A stretch of DNA of 10,603 nt, from NCBI GenBank assembly GCA_030617125.1, contig JAUWWA010000024.1, positions 1 to 10,603 on the forward strand, written 5' to 3'. A model generated the notes under the pieces. That model was given only the letters and a program-made list of their open reading frames with translations. It did no database searches and was not told where the DNA came from. Every line of letters begins with the position of its first letter. The stretch's first letter is position 1. A program made the translations under genes and the position numbers. The stretch is from Pirellulales bacterium. Its GTDB lineage: Bacteria > Planctomycetota > Planctomycetia > Pirellulales > Thermoguttaceae. Of this stretch, positions 7,181 to 10,603 are shown piece by piece.

Positions 7181-7220
7181 TTTCGTCCTTTCGTGGCGAG
7201 AGACCGCCACAGACACGCCG
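7181..7220. repeat. Direct repeat of octamers plus 24-bp flank
   Basis: Two octamer units (7181-7196) continue into CGAGAGACCGC and on to 7220. Bases 7189-7220 match 6849-6880 at 31 of 32 positions, so the left flank of element 2 is repeated beyond its right side with two octamers missing. The rest of 7143-7258 shows nothing recognisable. Confidence 0.8.
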
Positions 7221-7258
7221 CTTGTAGTGCCAGTGGTCTGTCGCAGCTTAACGGTCAT

Positions 7259-7334
7259 GTTTAGCGGGGCCGCAACGCGGCCCGCGGCCCGTGATCGTCG
7301 GATTTTAGCGGGCCCCGTTGCGGCCTCGCTAAAC
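7259..7334. repeat. Large inverted repeat, 27-bp arms, downstream of the coiled-coil gene
   Basis: Arms 7259-7285 and 7308-7334 are inverted copies with 25 of 27 matches, beginning GTTTAGCG on either strand, around a 22-bp spacer. It starts 43 bp downstream of the exported coiled-coil gene's stop and could fold as a strong 3' hairpin in that transcript. No T-run follows, so a classic intrinsic terminator is not supported. A dispersed palindromic repeat is equally likely. Confidence 0.75.
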
Positions 7335-7377
7335 GGTCAACGCCACGTTTGCAGTGATACGGACCAACACGCCGCCG

Positions 7378-8565
7378 CTACTTCTTCTGCGGCGTTTCCC
7401 ACTTGATCGGGTGAATCGTAACCTTCCCATCTTGGATCGCGAAGGGCTCATATTGCTTCCGCGCGGCCTCATATTCGTGGATTTGGTTTTCCACGTGGGT
7501 CACGCCGAATTGCAGATTGCGGGCATTCTTGGCGGCTGCGTTACACTTGCCCGCCAATTCGAGGCGCCGTCGGCCGTTTTCGACGATCTCCTCAATTGCA
7601 GCCTTTCGGGCCGCTAATCCCACCAGTTCGATTTCGGCGGTGACCTTGACCGTCTCGACCTGCTCGGCACGGCTCTTGCTTGCACTCTCACGGACCAGAA
7701 TCCGATGACACGCCTCGATTCGGGCCCTGATGCCGGCCAGATCGACGGAAATCAGGCGCAGTTGCGTCGTGAAGTTGACAAGCGATTCGCTAGTGAGGTC
7801 TTCAAACTCTTTCAGTTCTTCGAGTTGCGTCTTGATGCTGCTCAACTCGACCGTTGCTTTCTTCGCAGCGTCACGGCGTCCTGACAGTCTCTTCTCGGCG
7901 GCTTGTCTGAGTCGCAGGTATTCTTTCTGGGTTGCGTAGGACAGTCCCCAGTCGTAGAGAACAAGTAGTCCTTCAACCAACTCCTCGGCACGTTCCGGGG
8001 TCGGAGCGAGGACTTCAAAGTGGTAGTCGAAACGGCTAGTGCGAGGATCGTTCGGATTAGGAGATACCTGTATCCGAGAACGGATTAGGGTTCCGGCCTT
8101 CGTCGTAAGTGCAAGAACAATGTCTTTCGATGGCAGTCGATTCTCTGGCGTATTGCGCGCCAAGTCTGCAAACAATTGTAGCAACAATTGCGGATGAGGT
8201 CCAGGGGTCTTGTGAAACGCCATACTGTAGAGCTTGCGAAGGTTCATTTCCACATTATCGCGTCGACGAAACCCCGGACCAAAACTCGGACGCGTCTGTG
8301 GAAGGCCTACGGAACGAAAGACGGCAACGTAGCGTTGCTGAAATAACTCCGGGTCGGGCACGTAAAACGGCATGGAATACTCTTTCTCGGATCTCTCAAA
8401 CGTGAGTTCACGTTTCGGGATGACCGGCTCGGTTACCTGAGTGCTTTCTTCCACAGAAGGCTTGCCTTCGGCGTCAGATTGTCCTTGGGGGCCGGGATCC
8501 GCTGCACGCACGTTGATCGCCAGCAGCGTGATCAGTACAGCGTAGAGATAGGTTGCTCGTTTCAT
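7378..8565 (-). CDS. Exported coiled-coil protein, third gene of sigma operon
   Basis: I do not recognise a family. The product is 395 residues. MKRATYLYAVLITLLAINVRA is a signal peptide (cleavage probably near residue 21), followed by a charged, Pro/Glu-rich linker to about 65. Residues about 66-210 are globular (MPFYVPDPELFQQRYVAVFR, then SRIQVSPNPNDPRTSRFDYH). A long, largely helical region at about 210-375 is rich in Glu, Lys, Arg and Ala with heptad-like hydrophobics, consistent with coiled coil. There is no second membrane segment, so a periplasmic or surface location is likely. The ATG at 8565 overlaps the anti-sigma stop (ATGA) and has GAGGAG eight bases upstream, so the frame's 156-residue upstream extension is not used. 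Position suggests it is the output or a modulator of the sigma/anti-sigma pair. The VSPNPNDP segment before a coiled coil recalls chain-length regulators, but this is weak. Confidence 0.8.
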   Translation of the reverse strand: MKRATYLYAVLITLLAINVRAADPGPQGQSDAEGKPSVEESTQVTEPVIPKRELTFERSEKEYSMPFYVPDPELFQQRYVAVFRSVGLPQTRPSFGPGFRRRDNVEMNLRKLYSMAFHKTPGPHPQLLLQLFADLARNTPENRLPSKDIVLALTTKAGTLIRSRIQVSPNPNDPRTSRFDYHFEVLAPTPERAEELVEGLLVLYDWGLSYATQKEYLRLRQAAEKRLSGRRDAAKKATVELSSIKTQLEELKEFEDLTSESLVNFTTQLRLISVDLAGIRARIEACHRILVRESASKSRAEQVETVKVTAEIELVGLAARKAAIEEIVENGRRRLELAGKCNAAAKNARNLQFGVTHVENQIHEYEAARKQYEPFAIQDGKVTIHPIKWETPQKK

Positions 8566-9137
8566 GACTTGGGCTCCTCGGTTGGGGGAATGATCGGCAT
8601 CGACGCTCCATCGACCGGCGCGGTGCCGGCGTAAGTACTCTCCAGATAGCGTTGGGCCCGGGCCCTGTACGGTTCGAGTTCCGGCCGGGTCGCCAAGAGT
8701 CGCACCGCCGCCGCCAGCCGCGCGGAGCGGCCTTCCCGGGCGATGAACGTCTCGACGTCGAAATCGTCCAGCAGCGGGTCCGTCTGCTCGACTTCGGCGG
8801 TTTGCCGAACTTCCCGGTGCGCCTCGCCGCGCCAAGAGAGCCACAGACCGGCCGTCAGCACCAGCGCGGCAAGACAGGCCGCCACGCAGGCGGCCGCCCG
8901 GAGCGGCCGCCTGCCTGGTCGAGCAGGGCACGGACCGGGCAAGGGAGCGCGGGCGGCCGACTGCCGCCAAACCTCCCGGGCCAGATCGAGCGAACGCCCG
9001 AGCAGTTGCAACTCCGCCCGGCAATCGGGGCACTCGGCCAGATGGTCGGCGACCCGCCGGGCGTCGGCCGGGGATAGTTCCCCGTCACCGTACGCAGTGA
9101 GCAGTTCGCCGATCGGGTCGCAGGATTTGCTAGTCAT
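8562..9137 (-). CDS. Zinc-finger transmembrane anti-sigma factor
   Basis: This 191-residue protein is predicted to hold the upstream ECF sigma factor inactive at the membrane. The N-terminal zinc-finger anti-sigma domain shows LLTAYGDGELSPADARR (12-28) and HLAECPDC (32-39), giving the H-x3-C-x2-C zinc site with H32, C36 and C39. A linker rich in Pro and Arg leads to one membrane helix at about 82-102 (AACVAACLAALVLTAGLWL). The C-terminal about 90 residues lie outside and contain a helical stretch (ETFIAREGRSARLAAAVRLL). The start overlaps the end of the sigma gene by 8 nt and the stop overlaps the next start (ATGA), so the three genes should be co-translated. Release may be through regulated proteolysis or a periplasmic partner, possibly the next gene's product; that is inference. 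Confidence 0.88.
   Translation of the reverse strand: MTSKSCDPIGELLTAYGDGELSPADARRVADHLAECPDCRAELQLLGRSLDLAREVWRQSAARAPLPGPCPARPGRRPLRAAACVAACLAALVLTAGLWLSWRGEAHREVRQTAEVEQTDPLLDDFDVETFIAREGRSARLAAAVRLLATRPELEPYRARAQRYLESTYAGTAPVDGASMPIIPPTEEPKS
8574..8579 (-). promoter_or_regulatory. Ribosome binding site setting the coiled-coil protein start
   Basis: GAGGAG sits eight bases before the ATG at 8565, inside the end of the anti-sigma gene. It supports re-initiation at the ATGA overlap and fixes the start of the exported protein at its signal peptide. Confidence 0.7.
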
Positions 9138-9732
9138 GGCTGTAGCCTGAGCGTTTCAGTTCCAGGGCAAGTTGTTTCCGCGCCGCACGCAACCGGCTGC
9201 GGACGGTGGAATCCGGCATTTCCAGGATTCGCCCGATTTCCTTGGAATCGAATTCCGCGAAGTATCGCAACACCAGCACCGAGCGCAGTTGCGGCTCAAG
9301 GCCGTTTAGCGCACATCGGACCATTTCCTTTTCTTCTCCCCGGCAGAAGGCCTCTGCCGCGTGGCCGCCGTACTGGGAACCGCCGCGGCGCCCCGCCAGG
9401 GCGCGCCACACGGTCCGCCATCGGGCTCGACGCCGGTGTTCGAGGTTGCACCGATTGGCCGCGACCCGAAAGAGCCAACGTCTCAGCTCGGTCCGCCCGG
9501 CTCCTGGGGGCCGCTTTCGCCATGCGGTCAGGTACACGTCTTGCAAGACGTCCTCGGCACGGCTGGGGTCGATTCCCATGGTGCAGGCCAGCCGCGCCAA
9601 CTCCGGCGCCGCCGCGTCCCAGACCGATTGCAGCAGTTCGCAGGTCCGTTCTCGCACACCACTGCAACCTGACTGGGGGTGCTCAAGCTTGGCCGTTCGC
9701 GCCGGCGTCAACTCGCACGCGTTGATTGTCAT
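9130..9732 (-). CDS. ECF-type RNA polymerase sigma factor
   Basis: This is a 200-residue sigma-70 family factor of the extracytoplasmic-function type. Region 2 runs from about residue 36 to 106 (ELARLACTMGIDPSRAEDVLQDVYLTAWRKR, split here only by description, and ELRRWLFRVAANRCNLEHRRR); the DVLQDVYLTAW block and the RWLFRVAANR block are diagnostic. Region 4 runs from about 144 to 193 with the helix-turn-helix FDSKEIGRILEMPDSTVRSR. The first 35 residues (MTINACELTPARTAKLEHPQ...) form an extension before region 2 with two cysteines (C23 and C31, plus C6), and this part is duplicated in front of URO-D. The gene overlaps the anti-sigma gene by 8 nt. The ATG at 9732 lacks a ribosome site but follows a TAGAAT box by six bases. 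ECF factors usually drive their own operon; no ECF-type -35/-10 pair was recognised. Confidence 0.92.
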   Translation of the reverse strand: MTINACELTPARTAKLEHPQSGCSGVRERTCELLQSVWDAAAPELARLACTMGIDPSRAEDVLQDVYLTAWRKRPPGAGRTELRRWLFRVAANRCNLEHRRRARWRTVWRALAGRRGGSQYGGHAAEAFCRGEEKEMVRCALNGLEPQLRSVLVLRYFAEFDSKEIGRILEMPDSTVRSRLRAARKQLALELKRSGYSHD

Positions 9733-9761
9733 AGTCCCATTCTACAATAACAATGCGCCGG
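9630..9761 (-). repeat. Sigma-gene start segment, copy B (probable source)
   Basis: This is the counterpart of 3451-3582 (120 of 132 identical, no gaps). It is taken as the source copy because here the frame continues into a complete sigma factor. The shared part ends 29 bp upstream of the ATG, immediately beyond the expected spacer of the -10 box. Confidence 0.9.
9739..9744 (-). promoter_or_regulatory. Putative -10 box (TAGAAT) for the sigma operon
   Basis: TAGAAT, then GGGACT, then the ATG at 9732 on the minus strand. The spacing would give a leaderless mRNA starting at or next to the ATG, matching the lack of a ribosome site. No matching -35 is obvious. Confidence 0.35.
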
Positions 9762-9821
9762 CCGGGCAAAGTGTTGAGGGAATCTCGACCTCTTCGCGCC
9801 GCCACTGCCGGCGTTCTCGTT

Positions 9822-10080
9822 GATCGGCGCGTCGAGTAGGAATTCTCCGAATTCGTCGTAATCGACACAGTGGACACTTACGCAAGGGTCGACTCGCGGG
9901 TACAGGGCGATCCAGATCGCCCGATCGATGGCCAAGGGCAGGGCGAAACCGTCGTTGAAGTCGGTGTGCTCACCGATGCGGTTGATCGGGCCCGGGCCGC
10001 GCAGACAACCCATTGGGGTGGCTCGCCGAAGCGTTCGGCGAAACGCTTGGCGGCGTCCTGCGGCTGGATGAGCAGGATCG
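9822..10080 (-). pseudogene. Galactokinase N-terminal remnant, frameshifted
   Basis: Galactokinases open with a short region, then the signature GRxNLIGEHTDYNDGFVLP. Here INRIGEHTDFNDGFALPLAI, then DRAIWIALYPR, is read on the minus strand between 9990 and about 9900, and similarity continues to about 9825 (FGEFLLDAPINE). The preceding piece, AAKRFAERFGEPPQWVVCA, is in another frame (about 10000-10058), so a one-base-type frameshift lies near 9998-10005. No start codon fits, a stop (TGA) precedes the first part in its frame, and about the last 330 residues of a normal enzyme of about 390 are missing. Sequence after 9825 runs into the sigma promoter region. A non-functional fragment; the signature's Arg of GRxN is Pro here. 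Confidence 0.75.
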
Positions 10081-10133
10081 CGTCGCTCCGGCAGATTCAG
10101 GTAACTCAGCGCGGCGGAGCCCCAACTAGAAGA

Positions 10134-10204
10134 GGGTTTAGGGTTCAGGGTCCAGGACTTTGGGGCAACGCTCTCATCCAACAACCTGAATCCTGAACCC
10201 TGAC
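10134..10204. repeat. Inverted pair of heptamer arrays (TTCAGGG family)
   Basis: Three heptamers beginning GGGTTTA and GGGTTCA occupy 10134-10154. Three on the opposite strand (CCTGAA-type) occupy 10184-10204. The two arrays are inverted relative to each other with a spacer of 29 bp, so a roughly 20-bp imperfect stem can form. This is a third heptamer family in the window. It lies between the galactokinase remnant and the partial regulator gene; 10205-10254 shows nothing further. Confidence 0.8.
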
Positions 10205-10254
10205 AACTGGGGCCTATCCATCGTGGCGTTTCTGCTCGCGGTGGTCAAAAAAAG

Positions 10255-10603
10255 TCAATCGGTTCGCTCGATGAACACGTCGTCGGAGACCCGGCGCTGG
10301 GCCGCGATACCCAACTCGTCGCGGCGACGGCGACGACCCACGGCATGCCACGCACCGAGGCCCTTCAACTCGGGCATTATCTGGAGGAGTTGGTCGACCA
10401 GTGTTTGGGCCATCCGGCGGATCGGCGCCTCCTTGGTATCCTCGAGAATCGTCATCGCGGTCTTCATAATGCGGACCAAGCCCGCGCGTTCGAGGACGGG
10501 TGGCGAGAGCGGATCGCCCGGCTCGATCAGCAATTCGAACAGCGGAACCTCCAATGCCTCTTGCCACTCGTACAAGCGGCTCAACAGCATGTCGGAGGTC
10601 TCC
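10255..10603 (-). CDS. C-terminal part of a probable XRE/HTH-type regulator, 5' partial
   Basis: About 115 codons are open from the window edge to TGA at 10255. The visible part begins ETSDMLLSRLYEWQEALEVPLF, which fits the last helix of an HTH_3/XRE domain (pattern L..L..aLgvpl..L). It continues as a helical region (RIMKTAMTILEDTKEAPIRR, then MAQTLVDQLLQIMPEL) and a conserved-looking tail (WHAVGRRRRRDE). The DNA-binding helices themselves would lie outside the window, so the assignment rests on resemblance to the end of such a domain plus general memory of similar planctomycete proteins. The first ATG in the frame, at 10590, is probably internal. There is no obvious functional link to the remnant downstream. 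Confidence 0.5.
   Translation of the reverse strand, partial: ETSDMLLSRLYEWQEALEVPLFELLIEPGDPLSPPVLERAGLVRIMKTAMTILEDTKEAPIRRMAQTLVDQLLQIMPELKGLGAWHAVGRRRRRDELGIAAQRRVSDDVFIERTD

Noticed and set aside
7259..7334. Intrinsic terminator
   Set aside because: The stem is strong but no T-run follows on either strand, so it is kept only as an inverted repeat.
8566..9033. 156-residue upstream extension of the coiled-coil protein
   Set aside because: The extension is Arg/Gly/Pro-rich out-of-frame reading of the anti-sigma gene. The internal ATG at 8565 has a good ribosome site and begins a signal peptide.

Overview
The window looks like chromosomal DNA from a high-GC planctomycete, probably in or near the Pirellulales. 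This is inferred, not searched. Support comes from an ECF sigma/anti-sigma pair coupled to an exported protein, a URO-D-like protein of the methyltransferase-related type, a large secreted metallopeptidase-like protein, and intergenic spaces filled with short dispersed repeats. Nearly all genes lie on the minus strand; only the first fragment is on the plus strand. No rRNA, tRNA, CRISPR array, phage, transposase or recognisable defence genes were seen.

Left part (1-3434): the 3' portion of a lipoate-protein ligase-like gene (+) converges on an APC-superfamily amino-acid permease (-). A 325-bp gap upstream of the permease carries a composite heptanucleotide-repeat element. It is followed by a URO-D family gene (-) at 2370-3434. 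That gene is preceded by a 40-codon reading frame whose first 34 codons and immediate upstream sequence are an about 91% identical copy of the start of the ECF sigma gene 6 kb away. The stop of this small frame overlaps the URO-D start codon (ATGA).

Middle part (3554-7377): a 272-bp MITE-like element bounded by inverted GCCGGGTGCSACT ends lies between URO-D and a secreted 831-residue protein with a HELGH zinc motif. Upstream of the latter is an almost 1-kb non-coding mosaic. It holds a possible sigma-70 promoter, a second copy of the composite heptamer element, octanucleotide arrays, a second MITE-like element with the same ends, and a 27-bp-arm inverted repeat.

Right part (7378-10603): a tightly coupled three-gene operon (minus strand) encodes an ECF sigma factor, a zinc-finger transmembrane anti-sigma factor and an exported coiled-coil protein of unknown function. 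The sigma and anti-sigma genes overlap by 8 nt, and the anti-sigma and third genes overlap by ATGA. Upstream of sigma lie a decayed N-terminal galactokinase fragment, an inverted pair of heptamer arrays, and the 3' part of a gene that resembles a small XRE/HTH-type regulator.

The main theme is sequence re-use: a sigma-gene start copied in front of an unrelated gene, a galactokinase fragment without the rest of the gene, and several families of period-6, -7 and -8 repeats and inverted-repeat elements shared between intergenic regions. I see no complete novel multi-gene system; the best candidates for follow-up are the copied sigma leader in front of URO-D and the repeat elements.
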